Shown here: positions 42,545-52,000 of the stretch, piece by piece
Layout of the letters: each line of letters opens with the position of its first letter
How positions within the stretch are numbered: position 1 is the stretch's first letter
Source of the DNA: Maribacter sp.
GTDB taxonomy: Bacteria > Bacteroidota > Bacteroidia > Flavobacteriales > Flavobacteriaceae
Reading direction: 5' to 3'
DNA length: 52,899 nucleotides
Assembly (NCBI GenBank): GCA_029287355.1
Contig: JARFRH010000019.1
Location: 1 to 52,899, forward strand
Translations under genes and position numbers: made by a program
Notes under the pieces: model-generated
Databases searched by the model: none
Told to the model about the DNA's origin: nothing
What the model saw: only the letters and a program-made list of their open reading frames with translations

Positions 42545-43918
42545 TTAATATTCTCGTATTTTAATGCTTTTGAATGACACTTTATCCCCGTGGTCTTGTA
42601 ATAAAATCAACCCTTCAGGTATTTGACCAAAGTTCTCCCATTTTTCGTATTTACTTTTCTCGACCAAGGCTCTAAATAGCTGACTGTGTCGATCAAACTC
42701 CACCACCTTTACATGGTTCAACCAATGTTCAACATGACCTCCACGCACCACGATCCTGGCATTATTCCATTTTCCCACGCCTTTGAAGTTCTTGCCTCTA
42801 GAACTGCCCTTATTTTCCGCTCTTATCAAATCATACAACGAGCCTACCGTTCTGTTTCCGTTCTTTCCCATTTTAGCGTCAGGATGTTTCTTATCGTCTA
42901 ACACTTGAAACTCCAAACCGATAGCTGAACCTTCTCCCCTATTCAATTCTGAATCCACAAAGTATTTTATACCACTATTTGCGCCTTCCGTAATTTTAAA
43001 ATCCACACTCAATTCAAAATCACTGAATGAATTCTCGGTTACAATATCACCTCCGTTTCGAGACTCTGCTCCTCCGGAAGACAATACACTTAGAATTCCA
43101 TCTGCCATTTCCCATCCTTTTTCAGGGAATTTATCTGATTTGGCACCCCTCCAACCCGTAGTGGTTTTTCCATCCCAAAGTAAACGCCACCCCGTTCGTG
43201 ATTCATCCTCGGTTAGTTCATTCTTGAGGTAACTTATTTCAGGAACATCGCTGTCAACTGCTTTTCTGGAATTTTCCAAGTCAGTTGTCTTTATCTTAAT
43301 GTTTTTCCATCGCACCGTTTTACCTTCTAAACTTTTATCATGAATACTGTGCACCTGAAAAGCGATAAAACCTTTTGCAGTAGTATCATCAACAAGATTG
43401 GCACATTGCACGTCATTAATCCATGTGCGAATATTCGAACCTATGGCCTCTATGCGATAATGATTCCATTGACCTGGCACAAAAGCATTTTGCCCTTTAA
43501 TGTTTCTCGTCAACGGATACAACCATCCATTTCTAGCCTCATCATAGACCCCACCGGCCCATTTTCTTGAACTAGTTTCGATTTCACATTGATAGCCGTG
43601 TACTCTTCCATCCATAAAATCAGGAGTACTCAAACTCCTGAATTGCACCCCGGAATTCAATCCGTTTTCCACAAAGACATCAAATTCAAGAATAAAGTCT
43701 CCATAATCATTTTTGGTGGCCATAAAACTGTTAGGTATGCCCATTTTTGAGGTACCGATCAATTCGTTGTTTTTTATTTCATATTTGGCATCTCCATTCA
43801 ATTGATTGAAGTTCTTGAGGTCTTTGCCATTGAACAATACTTCCCAATTTTCTTGGGCTGAAAATGTCAGGGTCGATAGCATCACTGCGATAAATAATAG
43901 TGTTTTGGTTTTTTTCAT
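42545..43918 (-). CDS. Exported protein with two DUF1080 domains
   Basis: This is a 457-residue secreted protein. The signal peptide is about residues 1-21 ('LSTLTFSAQ'), with no lipobox. The first DUF1080 domain (about 22-210) shows 'WEVLFNGKDLKNFNQL', 'LNSGVQFRS', 'GQWNHYRIEAIGSNIRTWIN' and 'GFIAFQVHS'. The second (about 240-457) shows 'WRLLWDGKTTTGWRG', 'DGILSVLSSGG', 'GANSGIKYFVDSE', 'GKWNNARIVVRGGHVEHWLN' and 'GLILLQDHGDKVSFKSIKI'. Family members act on 3-keto-glycosides as hydrolases or lyases, so this is the likely bond-cleaving enzyme. It is the first gene of the minus-strand operon, starting 77 bases from the palindromic operator. Confidence 0.9.
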   Translation of the reverse strand: MKKTKTLLFIAVMLSTLTFSAQENWEVLFNGKDLKNFNQLNGDAKYEIKNNELIGTSKMGIPNSFMATKNDYGDFILEFDVFVENGLNSGVQFRSLSTPDFMDGRVHGYQCEIETSSRKWAGGVYDEARNGWLYPLTRNIKGQNAFVPGQWNHYRIEAIGSNIRTWINDVQCANLVDDTTAKGFIAFQVHSIHDKSLEGKTVRWKNIKIKTTDLENSRKAVDSDVPEISYLKNELTEDESRTGWRLLWDGKTTTGWRGAKSDKFPEKGWEMADGILSVLSSGGAESRNGGDIVTENSFSDFELSVDFKITEGANSGIKYFVDSELNRGEGSAIGLEFQVLDDKKHPDAKMGKNGNRTVGSLYDLIRAENKGSSRGKNFKGVGKWNNARIVVRGGHVEHWLNHVKVVEFDRHSQLFRALVEKSKYEKWENFGQIPEGLILLQDHGDKVSFKSIKIREY

Positions 43919-43994
43919 TTGAAATATGAGTTCTAAATTATCGTGAATTTCCGATTTCAGTAATATCGGGGCAAAAAAGTACGAAAATAATTTG

Positions 43995-44008
43995 CGTTAA
44001 CGTTAACG
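43995..44008. promoter_or_regulatory. LacI-type operator in the DUF1080/uxaC divergent spacer
   Basis: CGTTAACGTTAACG is a perfect 14-base palindrome. It lies 77 bases before the DUF1080 operon start and 104 bases before uxaC, so one site could control both directions. The same motif with one change occurs before susC at 33204-33217. Confidence 0.8.
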
Positions 44009-44111
44009 AATATAAATAATATTTTTAACTTACCACCGAAGACAGGCAGTTTGTTGCCGGTTTTATGCTTAAACCGCCTTTTTTGTCAAATGCACTAAAC
44101 AAAGTATTTAA

Positions 44112-45518
44112 ATGCGCCAACCAGCCAAATTCATTCACGATAATTTTCTTCTTGAAAACACCTTTGCCGAGGAGCTGTATCACGAGTACGCCAGTAAAAT
44201 GCCAATTATAGATTATCACAATCATTTACCGTCGCAAGAAATTGCCGAAAACAAAATTTTCGATTCCATAACTGGGATATGGATTAATGGTGATCATTAC
44301 AAATGGAGAGCTATGCGAACGCTTGGTATAGATGAAAAATACATTACTGGCTCCGCTTCAAATCAAGACAAATTTCAAAAATGGGCTTCAACCGTGCCTT
44401 ACACGATGCGCAATCCATTGTATCATTGGACACATATGGAATTGGATCGATATTTCGGAATACCTGATTTACTAAACGCTGAGAATGCAGATAGAATTTA
44501 CAACGAGACTTCTGAAAAATTAAAAACCGAAGCTTTCAGTTGTCAAAACCTGCTGACCAAAATGAATGTGGAGTCCTTGTGCACCACCGATGATCCCATT
44601 GACTCTTTGGAGCATCATCAAAAGTTGGTGAAGAGTGGATTCAAAACTAAAGTAAGCATGGCCTTTAGGCCTGATAAGGCCATTTTTATTGGAAGTGATT
44701 CTTATCTCGATTACGTGAATAAATTAGCTCGAGTCTCTGACCTCACTATTAATTCATACGATACTTTGTGTGATGCGCTTCTTAATCGCATTGAATATTT
44801 TCACGCCAACGGGTGTCGCATATGCGATCATGGTTTTGAGCATATGTACGCGGATTACTTTACAGAAACCGAGGTGAAAGCGATCTTTAAAAAGAAGTAC
44901 GACGGGTTATATCTCTCAAAAGAGGAGGTTCTCAAATTTCAAAGTGCCCTGCTCCAATTTCTTTCTGCGACCTACCATGAATTCGGTTGGGTGCAACAGT
45001 TTCATTTGGGCGCTTTGCGAAACAACAATAGTAGAATGCTGCGCAAACTGGGGCCGGATACCGGTTGGGATTCCATTGGGGATTTTCAACAAGCAAGTAG
45101 TCTCTCGAAGTTTCTCGACACTATGGACAGTAAGAACAAATTGACAAAGACCATTATCTACAACAACAACCCGATAGATAATGAAATGATGGCGGCCATG
45201 ATTGGCAATTTTAATGACGGCAGTCTTAAAGGCAAGGTTCAATTTGGCTCGGGATGGTGGTTTATGGATCAGAAAGAAGGTATGATCGATCAAATGAACG
45301 CGCTTTCGAATATAGGCCTCCTTAGCTGCTTTATAGGAATGCTAACCGATTCAAGAAGTTTTCTGTCTTTCCCCAGACATGAATATTTTAGACGCATTCT
45401 CTGCAACCTATTCGGAAAAGATATCCAAAACGGGGAACTACCTAATGATATGGAATGGATTGGAAAACTGATTCAAGATATCTGTTATAACAACGCCAAG
45501 GAATATTTTGATTTTTAA
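44112..45518 (+). CDS. uxaC: Glucuronate isomerase (uronate isomerase)
   Basis: This is a 468-residue cytoplasmic enzyme that converts D-glucuronate to D-fructuronate (and D-galacturonate to D-tagaturonate). The amidohydrolase-fold metal motif is 'DYHNHLP' (His36, His38). Other family blocks are 'YKWRAMRTLGIDEKYITG', 'WTHMELDRYFGI', 'SLCTTDDPID', 'FRPDKA', 'GCRICDHGFEHMY', 'WVQQFHLGALRNNN' and 'FGSGWWFMDQKEGM'. Length is normal. It is transcribed away from the DUF1080 operon and ends in its own terminator. The next pathway enzymes (uxuB, uxuA, kdgK) are not in the window. Its placement implies that the locus releases a uronic acid. Confidence 0.95.
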   Translation: MRQPAKFIHDNFLLENTFAEELYHEYASKMPIIDYHNHLPSQEIAENKIFDSITGIWINGDHYKWRAMRTLGIDEKYITGSASNQDKFQKWASTVPYTMRNPLYHWTHMELDRYFGIPDLLNAENADRIYNETSEKLKTEAFSCQNLLTKMNVESLCTTDDPIDSLEHHQKLVKSGFKTKVSMAFRPDKAIFIGSDSYLDYVNKLARVSDLTINSYDTLCDALLNRIEYFHANGCRICDHGFEHMYADYFTETEVKAIFKKKYDGLYLSKEEVLKFQSALLQFLSATYHEFGWVQQFHLGALRNNNSRMLRKLGPDTGWDSIGDFQQASSLSKFLDTMDSKNKLTKTIIYNNNPIDNEMMAAMIGNFNDGSLKGKVQFGSGWWFMDQKEGMIDQMNALSNIGLLSCFIGMLTDSRSFLSFPRHEYFRRILCNLFGKDIQNGELPNDMEWIGKLIQDICYNNAKEYFDF

Positions 45519-45584
45519 AGTTTTGACCGGTCTCGTTCAAGAAAATTCCATAATCAAAAAACATATTCAATCACTCACATGAAT

Positions 45585-45612
45585 AAAAACCTTCCAAAAT
45601 TGGAAAGTTTTT
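45585..45612 (+). terminator. Terminator of uxaC
   Basis: AAAAACCTTCCAA and TTGGAAAGTTTTT form a stem with one mismatch around a 2-base centre and end in T5. It lies 66 bases past the uxaC stop. Confidence 0.72.
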
Positions 45613-45670
45613 AAGTACTCGGGGTGACCCTGAGGCTTCAGGGGATCCCACATTTCGGTATTTCCCAAAA

Positions 45671-45700
45671 AAAAGTCCTTTCATTTCTAAAAGGACTTTT
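45671..45700 (-). terminator. Terminator of tRNA-Leu
   Basis: AAAAGTCCTTT and AAAGGACTTTT form a perfect 11-bp stem. On the minus strand the T-rich side follows, just 5 bases beyond the tRNA 3' end. Confidence 0.8.
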
Positions 45701-45704
45701 CTCG

Positions 45705-45784
45705 TACTCGAGGCGGGAATCGAACCCGCACTCCTAAGAACTGGATTTTGAATCCAGCGCGTCTACCAGTTCCGCCACTCGAGC
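45705..45784 (-). tRNA. tRNA-Leu (anticodon CAA)
   Basis: The minus strand gives an 80-nt cloverleaf. The acceptor arms GCTCGAG and CTCGAGT pair, with one G-T pair, and the discriminator is A. The anticodon stem CTGGA/TCCAG encloses TTCAAAA, giving anticodon CAA. A long variable arm (class II) identifies leucine. No CCA is encoded. Confidence 0.96.
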
Positions 45785-45897
45785 ATGTTTACCGAAAGGT
45801 ATCGGCATTATTGAAAACGGACTGCAAAGCTAAAAAAATATTTCATTTTAAAAATGAAAATAACAACAATTATCCTTTAGCAACACAAATTAATTTC

Positions 45898-45905
45898 TAA
45901 ATTTG
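45898..45905 (+). promoter_or_regulatory. Putative -7 box of prs
   Basis: TAAATTTG matches TAnnTTTG and lies 53 bases before the prs ATG. The -33 element is weak (CTTTAG at the right distance). Confidence 0.55.
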
Positions 45906-45957
45906 CACCTCCCTAAGAAAAAGGGAATCCAATAAACTAAGATACAAGAGATTAACC

Positions 45958-46899
45958 ATGTCATACACCGTGCCAGAACCCAAAATTTTTGCCTGTACCC
46001 AGAGTACCGTTTTGGCCGAAAAAATCGCAGAGCTTTATGGCACGAATTTGGGCAAAGTAATCTTTTCCAGATATAGTGATGGTGAATTTCAGCCCTCTTT
46101 TGAAGAATCGGTTCGTGGGGCTAGAATCTTTATCATTGGATCTACCAACCCAAGTTCGGAAAATCTAATGGAAATGTTGTTGATGCTCGATGCCGCAAAG
46201 CGGGCTTCAGCTAGGCATATTACCGCGGTTATGCCCTATTTTGGATGGGCCAGACAAGACCGAAAAGACAAACCAAGAGTGCCTATCGCAGCAAAATTGA
46301 TCGCAAAAATGTTAGAGGCTGCCGGTGCAACTAGAATTATCACCATGGATCTTCATGCAGATCAAATACAAGGGTTTTTCGAAAAGCCGGTGGATCATTT
46401 ATTCGCTTCGACCTTGTTTTTACCGTATTTAAAAAATTTGAATTTAGACAACCTTACCATTGCCTCGCCTGACATGGGCGGGTCAAAAAGAGCTTATGCC
46501 TATTCAAAAGCGCTTGAATGTGATGTTGTCATCTGTTACAAACAAAGGGCCAAGGCAAATGTCATCTCACATATGGAACTTATTGGCGACGTTCAAGGTA
46601 AGAATGTTGTATTGGTCGATGATATGGTAGATACCGCAGGTACACTGGCCAAAGCCGCTGATTTGATGATGGAAAGGGGCGCTTTGAGTGTTAGAGCTAT
46701 AACAACCCATGGCTTGCTTTCTGGAGATGCCTATGAAAAAATACAGAAATCTCAATTGTTGGAATTGATTATTACCGATTCGATTCCATCTAAAAAGGAC
46801 AGTGAAAAAGTGAGAGTATTAAGTTGTGCTCCTTTGTTCGCGGATGTAATGCACAGAGTACACCATAACACATCCATTTCATCGAAGTTCTTGATGTAG
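45958..46899 (+). CDS. prs: Ribose-phosphate pyrophosphokinase
   Basis: This 313-residue cytoplasmic enzyme makes PRPP from ribose 5-phosphate and ATP for nucleotide, His and Trp synthesis. Family blocks are 'RYSDGEFQPSFEESVRGARIFIIGS' split across the N-terminal domain, 'YFGWARQDRKDKPRVPI' (ATP loop), 'TMDLHADQIQGFF', and the PRPP-binding 'NVVLVDDMVDTAGTL'. Length is typical. The order prs, rplY, pth on one strand is a widespread housekeeping arrangement. Confidence 0.97.
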   Translation: MSYTVPEPKIFACTQSTVLAEKIAELYGTNLGKVIFSRYSDGEFQPSFEESVRGARIFIIGSTNPSSENLMEMLLMLDAAKRASARHITAVMPYFGWARQDRKDKPRVPIAAKLIAKMLEAAGATRIITMDLHADQIQGFFEKPVDHLFASTLFLPYLKNLNLDNLTIASPDMGGSKRAYAYSKALECDVVICYKQRAKANVISHMELIGDVQGKNVVLVDDMVDTAGTLAKAADLMMERGALSVRAITTHGLLSGDAYEKIQKSQLLELIITDSIPSKKDSEKVRVLSCAPLFADVMHRVHHNTSISSKFLM

Positions 46900-46996
46900 C
46901 CTAACAGGCTCGGGGTGACAGCCTAGCATGTCCGTAGAATACGAATGGATGTTTTAAAATGAAATAATTAATAATCAGTAATATATAATTTGAAAA

Positions 46997-47659
46997 ATGA
47001 AGTCAATTACAATTAAAGGATCAGAAAGAGAAAGCGTGGGCAAGAAGGCAACGAAGGCCCTACGTAATGCTGGATTGGTTCCTTGCGTGGTATACGGAGG
47101 GGAAAAACCATTACACTTTTCAGCACCTGAATTAAGTTTCAGGGATTTAGTGTACACTGGCGCCGCACATACCGTAAAGGTTGACTTAGGTGAAGGGAAG
47201 CTAAAAGCGATCATGCAGGATATTCAATTTCACCCTGTAACGGATAAAATTTTGCACATCGATTTTTACCAACTCTTTGATGACAAAGAAGTTACCATGA
47301 ACATTCCTGTTCGACTGCAAGGAAGCTCTCCTGGGGTTCGAAACGGTGGACGTTTGTTATTTAGAAAAAGAAAATTGGCCATTAAAGCTTTGCCGGACAA
47401 ATTACCGGATTTCTTTGATATCGATATTTCAAAATTGAAAATTGGGGACAATATTGTCGTTGAATCATTATTGAACGATGATTTCACGATTCTTCACCCG
47501 GATACTACAGTTGTTGTACAAGTCAAAACAGCACGTGCAGCCATTGTGGTCGAAGAAGAGGATGATGAAGAAGGTGTTGAAGGAGCCGAAGGAGCTGAAG
47601 GAGCTGAGGCACCCGCTGCCGGAGGAGCTGATGCGACTGCTGCTGATAACAAGGAATAG
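46997..47659 (+). CDS. rplY: 50S ribosomal protein L25/general stress protein Ctc
   Basis: This 220-residue bL25 protein of the Ctc type binds 5S rRNA. The N-terminal domain contains '[31 protein letters not shown]' in pieces and ends '[20 protein letters not shown]'. The C-terminal TL5 domain has '[18 protein letters not shown]' and '[12 protein letters not shown]'. An acidic, Gly/Ala-rich tail of about 35 residues follows ('[17 protein letters not shown]'). It lies 97 bases after prs and is followed by a strong terminator. Confidence 0.96.
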   Translation: MKSITIKGSERESVGKKATKALRNAGLVPCVVYGGEKPLHFSAPELSFRDLVYTGAAHTVKVDLGEGKLKAIMQDIQFHPVTDKILHIDFYQLFDDKEVTMNIPVRLQGSSPGVRNGGRLLFRKRKLAIKALPDKLPDFFDIDISKLKIGDNIVVESLLNDDFTILHPDTTVVVQVKTARAAIVVEEEDDEEGVEGAEGAEGAEAPAAGGADATAADNKE

Positions 47660-47676
47660 TACAAACCATAAATTTG

Positions 47677-47716
47677 ACAAAAGCATCCTGCAGTAGTAGG
47701 ATGCTTTTGTATTTTT
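47677..47716 (+). terminator. Terminator of prs-rplY
   Basis: ACAAAAGCATCCT and AGGATGCTTTTGT form a perfect 13-bp stem with an 8-base loop, followed by ATTTTT. It is 17 bases past the rplY stop codon; pth may be read by leak-through or its own promoter. Confidence 0.9.
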
Positions 47717-47738
47717 ACGCAATACCAAAGGCCATTAT

Positions 47739-48368
47739 ATGTTCAAATTTCTTAAATCCTTATTTGGCTTCGGTAATTCTTATTTTGAAGAAAAAGACCC
47801 CATGAAAAAATTTCTTATCGTCGGTTTAGGGAATATTGGCGAAGAATATGCCGAGACAAGACACAATGTAGGTTTCAAAGTACTGGACGCCTTTGCTTCG
47901 AAAGAAAAATCTACATTCGAATCTGCTCGACTTGGTGATGTAGCCATGGTAAAAATAAAAGGCAGAACGCTGCTATGTCTAAAACCTTCGACTTACATGA
48001 ACCTTAGTGGAAAGGCATTGAAATATTGGATGGACAAAGAAAAAGTGCCTTTGGAAAATGTTTTGGTAATTACCGACGACATCAATCTATCTTTCGGAAC
48101 ATTGCGCCTTAAGACCAAAGGTAGTGATGGGGGTCACAATGGTTTGAAGGATATTCAAAACGTGTTACAAACCACCAAATACAATCGATTACGATTCGGG
48201 GTCGGGGCTGATTTCGGAAAAGGTCGACAAATTGATTATGTCTTAGGGAAATGGAGTGATGTCGAAAAAGAACAGTTGGTAGAACGACTACATACATCAT
48301 GTGAGCTGATTCGCTCTTTCGTTCTATCAGGGATAAACATTACCATGAACAACTTCAACGGAGCATAA
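47739..48368 (+). CDS. pth: Peptidyl-tRNA hydrolase
   Basis: This 209-residue enzyme releases peptides from stalled peptidyl-tRNA. Motifs include 'FLIVGLGNIGEEYAETRHNVGF' in two parts (active His in RHNVGF), 'LLCLKPSTYMNLSG', 'VLVITDDINLSFGTLRLK' and 'GSDGGHNGLKDI'. The first 21 residues (MFKFLKSLFGFGNSYFEEKD) precede the usual start. A similar extension occurs in other flavobacteria as I recall, and the alternative ATG at 47802 would give the classical length. It converges with the lipoprotein gene, with a 4-base gap. Confidence 0.95.
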   Translation: MFKFLKSLFGFGNSYFEEKDPMKKFLIVGLGNIGEEYAETRHNVGFKVLDAFASKEKSTFESARLGDVAMVKIKGRTLLCLKPSTYMNLSGKALKYWMDKEKVPLENVLVITDDINLSFGTLRLKTKGSDGGHNGLKDIQNVLQTTKYNRLRFGVGADFGKGRQIDYVLGKWSDVEKEQLVERLHTSCELIRSFVLSGINITMNNFNGA

Positions 48369-48372
48369 CGAG

Positions 48373-49053
48373 TTATCTCACCCTGAAATCGAAAATTCCT
48401 GAATCAGAAATATTGCCCTCACTATCAATAGTAATCACTTTCCAATAGTGCACGGTATCGCCTTCCACTGTTACCTTTCTATTTGTTGACCCAGAAGTAA
48501 TTGTTGCTATCAAAGCGGTAGGCGGTCGCTCTGTTGACAAATACAGCTCATAGGCCTCAATATCATTATCGAGGTCCGAACCCGACCAACTCAAGTTTAC
48601 CTCATTATTGATATCCTTAAAAACGGATTTACCCAGTTCAGGTGTGATAATTTCGGCAGGAAAGGGGGCATAACTAGACTCGAAACCAGCATTATAAAAA
48701 CGCCAAGTCTGGCTCGGTGTCACTTGCAAGACGGACGCATTCTTCGTGTTCACCAACCAGGTATACAGTGCGCCCTTTTGCAATGGAAGTTTCGCAGACA
48801 ACGATGAAGTACTAACGGTTTGGGTAGTGTTGGTGTTCAAGTTGGTAACCCTAAGTTCATAAGTATCCGTATTCAGCGCTTCACGCCATCTGAACTCTAC
48901 CATACTGGTAGTTGGGCCTGTATCTGTGCCGGTAGTGCATTCAGAATTATTTTGGGGAAAAACCAATTTTGTACTTTCAGGTGGCTTAGGCGGGTCTTTT
49001 TTCTTACACGCAAAACACAACACAACTAATAAGAGTAGTGCTAAATATCTCAT
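48373..49053 (-). CDS. Lipoprotein with fibronectin-III-like domains
   Basis: A 226-residue envelope lipoprotein with lipobox 'LCFAC', Cys16, then a short KKKDPPKPPE linker. Two beta-sandwich repeats can be seen: 'VEFRWREALNTDTYELRVTN ... YTWLVNT' and 'VNLSWSGSDLDNDIEAYELY ... VHYWKVITIDSEGN'. The W-x-x-A/D...Y-x-L pattern is that of FN3-like domains. Its ATG overlaps the metalloprotease stop by 4 bases, so the two are translationally coupled. It may anchor, chaperone or assist the secreted protease. No catalytic motif was found. Confidence 0.82.
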   Translation of the reverse strand: MRYLALLLLVVLCFACKKKDPPKPPESTKLVFPQNNSECTTGTDTGPTTSMVEFRWREALNTDTYELRVTNLNTNTTQTVSTSSLSAKLPLQKGALYTWLVNTKNASVLQVTPSQTWRFYNAGFESSYAPFPAEIITPELGKSVFKDINNEVNLSWSGSDLDNDIEAYELYLSTERPPTALIATITSGSTNRKVTVEGDTVHYWKVITIDSEGNISDSGIFDFRVR

Positions 49054-52000
49054 CTTTTCAGAAGTTTAACCGTTTTCTTCACGTTTTCCGCTTCCAGCCT
49101 TAGGTGATATAGACCTATGGGCAGGCTCGAAAAATCCAATTCCATTTCAACCCCATTGACCTGGTATCTTTGACTTTGAACAAGCCTTCCTTCAACACTG
49201 AAAACATCAACCGTTACCGTATTGACATTTCCTAAAAAAGAGACTTTTACAAAATCAACAAAAGGATTTGGATAAACCACTGCCCCCTCAGAAACAAAAA
49301 ATTGTTCTTCATAAATGCCTTGGCATGGCAGATCTGTCGACACTTTTAATGTATTCGTACCTTCTTGCAGGTTTAAGGAAATATTTGAGGCTTGTGTTTG
49401 GGTTAAAATTCCATTGAGTTCAACATTGTAGCGTACCCCACCAGTTAAATCAAGGTCAACTATTTTTGTTTCAAGCGAAACCTTTGAACTTACCCCCAAT
49501 GCTTCTGGTTCCGAAATTACGACCTCAAAACAACGCTCCTCATAAACAATAGTTCCATCAGTGCCATTAATACAAACCGAGTACGTTCCGGCACTTAAAT
49601 CGCTTTCAATGGATGTTGACGTAAAATCTGTACTGGTATCCGCTCCATTTCCAGTAATTTGAACGGTATAATTCAATGCTTGATTGGCATCAATAGTTAT
49701 CGAGCCGTCATTACTTGACCTACACGATTCACTTTGCAACCGAATGGAAAAATTATCATTAGGAAAAAAATATACCGGGCAACCTGAGGAATCTACTGTT
49801 GTTCCATCAGGGGTTCCCAAGCATAAATCGGGGCCATCGTCAAAAACGCCGTCATTGTCATCGTCGGGTCTAAAATTACCTTCTATGCAGACCTCCAAGG
49901 AAAAGCCCTTTAAAGAACCTCCATCAGCAGGACTGTCATCGGAAATAGTTAATGTCCACTCCCCTTTAATCGATTCGCCTTCAAAAGAAGCAAGTGAGCC
50001 ACTTGGTCTGACGGTACCTTGAATTCCTGGGGTGCCGTTGCAAACGAAATCGGGTGCGTTGTCATCAAACACGGCTTCAACGTTTTTCAGATTTCCACAC
50101 GCATTGGAGAATAGCGTAACAACAGTTCCGGTCGGCGAAGTCAAGGATACAGTCATATCCTCTAAATACGAATGTTCCAGTTCCAATGAAACATTTATAT
50201 CGGACAACGGAATATCTTCAAAAAAGGCTATTTTGGAAGTTACTGTAGGGGTACCTATAGATGATATGTCTAGTGGTAGCCCAGAGGCAGCATTGCTGAT
50301 ACAATTGAACTCAATAGTAGTGAAGCTGAAAGGAGCTCCGTAGGCGCCCTCAGCACAGCTATTTTCAGGTTTCACCCGCCAGAAATAAGCAGCATCATTA
50401 TTCAAACCTGTGGGTGTATACGAATTTGAAATCACATTGGCGGTCTCAATAATAGTATTAAAATCTATATCTGTTGCTATTTCAATTTCATACGAGGTCG
50501 CCGCAAGTTGCTCCTCCCACTCTAAGGGTATGCTTTTTGGAGCATCAAGAAATCCATCAGATGGGGAAACCAAAACAACCTCGGAAAAATTGGTTTCATA
50601 CACATTCAAGTCAATGGTAACTTCCTTTGAATTGCCCAAAGACGTAGCCACCACTTTAATCGGATAACTTCCTACGGGTAAATTCTGCGTATTTGAAAAA
50701 GTGATGTTAACTGGCGTATCATCGGCTGTTGCCGTTGTTGGGGCAAAGGAAATATCCAATCCGGCAGGTGGGGCATCTACGCTAAAGGTGACCTCTTCCG
50801 CAAAACCCAGATAGGTTTCATAAACAAAAGGAACGACAAGCATATCTGGTTGACAAACTTCATAGCTTAAATCAGTGAAGTTGAGTACAATTTCGGATTC
50901 TTCAATGGTAAAATCAGCTGCATTGACCGCAAAAAATATATTGTTACTCGCTTTTATCATAATCCGAGCCTCGGTAGTGGGATTTCCCGGAATAACAACC
51001 GTATGCGCTCCATCGTTGGCAACATCATCTGCCAAAGTAATGGGAAAAGTGAGTCCGCCATCGGTAGACAGAAATATGTCGACTAATGTTGCACCAATAG
51101 GGGCAAGGAAGGTATTCGCCACATCCCATGTGATGCTCTCAGCGCTACCCGCTATCATAACAACCGAAGTAGGCTGCGATGTCACCACAAAGGGGCCTGC
51201 ACCCCTTGACACAAAAACATTCACCAAGTCAGAAGCTACCTGCCCACCACCAATGGCATTATCGCGCACTGTCATCGCAAAATTCAGTTCGCGTTCAACA
51301 TTGGAAACCGTTTCCCATGCGGTATTGATCGTCGGATTCGTCTGTGTTAGATTTCCTTCTACAACACTAGAAAGCTTTGGAAAATAGCGTTCGGGGGATA
51401 CAGAAGGCTTTTGAGACCTGAACATTGCTCCGCTAGTGTTTTCGGGGCCGAAATTCGATGTAGTAACCAAGCCGTCATCGATTTGCTCCCAGGCAAAGGT
51501 CAATAGGTCCGCAATATCCGTATCGGTTGCATTAGCAGTCAATACGAATGCCGTCGATTTCGGGATGGTAAACCCTCCTAAAGGCGTCGCGACCGGTGGG
51601 GCATTTGTCAAATTTATAATTTCGGCACAATTCACCGTGTTCAAATAATCGGCCATCTGTACAATGCTCACATAATGAAAATAATCATCCCCATTTGGGG
51701 CTACATTATTTTCCTCAACAATGCCCGCATACCCCATAATGGTGGTTCCACTACCAGGCTCTACTTGAACCCCTGAGTTCTGCTCATCTTGATGTGAGAA
51801 GGTATGATTTGCGCCAAACTGATGCCCTATTTCATGGGCGATAAAATCAAGGTCGAATACATCCCCCACCGGATTAGGAATCGCAGCGAAAGCACTCCCT
51901 TTTTTATTATCCACGCAGACCGTGCCAATGAATCCTGAATTGCCATCAACACCACTTTCGATTCTGTGAAACAAGATACCTAAATCATAGTTTGACTCAC

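Noticed and set aside
48820-51648. Several plus-strand ORFs of 60-170 codons under the metalloprotease and lipoprotein genes
   Set aside because: All lie antisense to strongly supported coding sequence and have Ser/Pro/Val-rich composition typical of antisense shadows.
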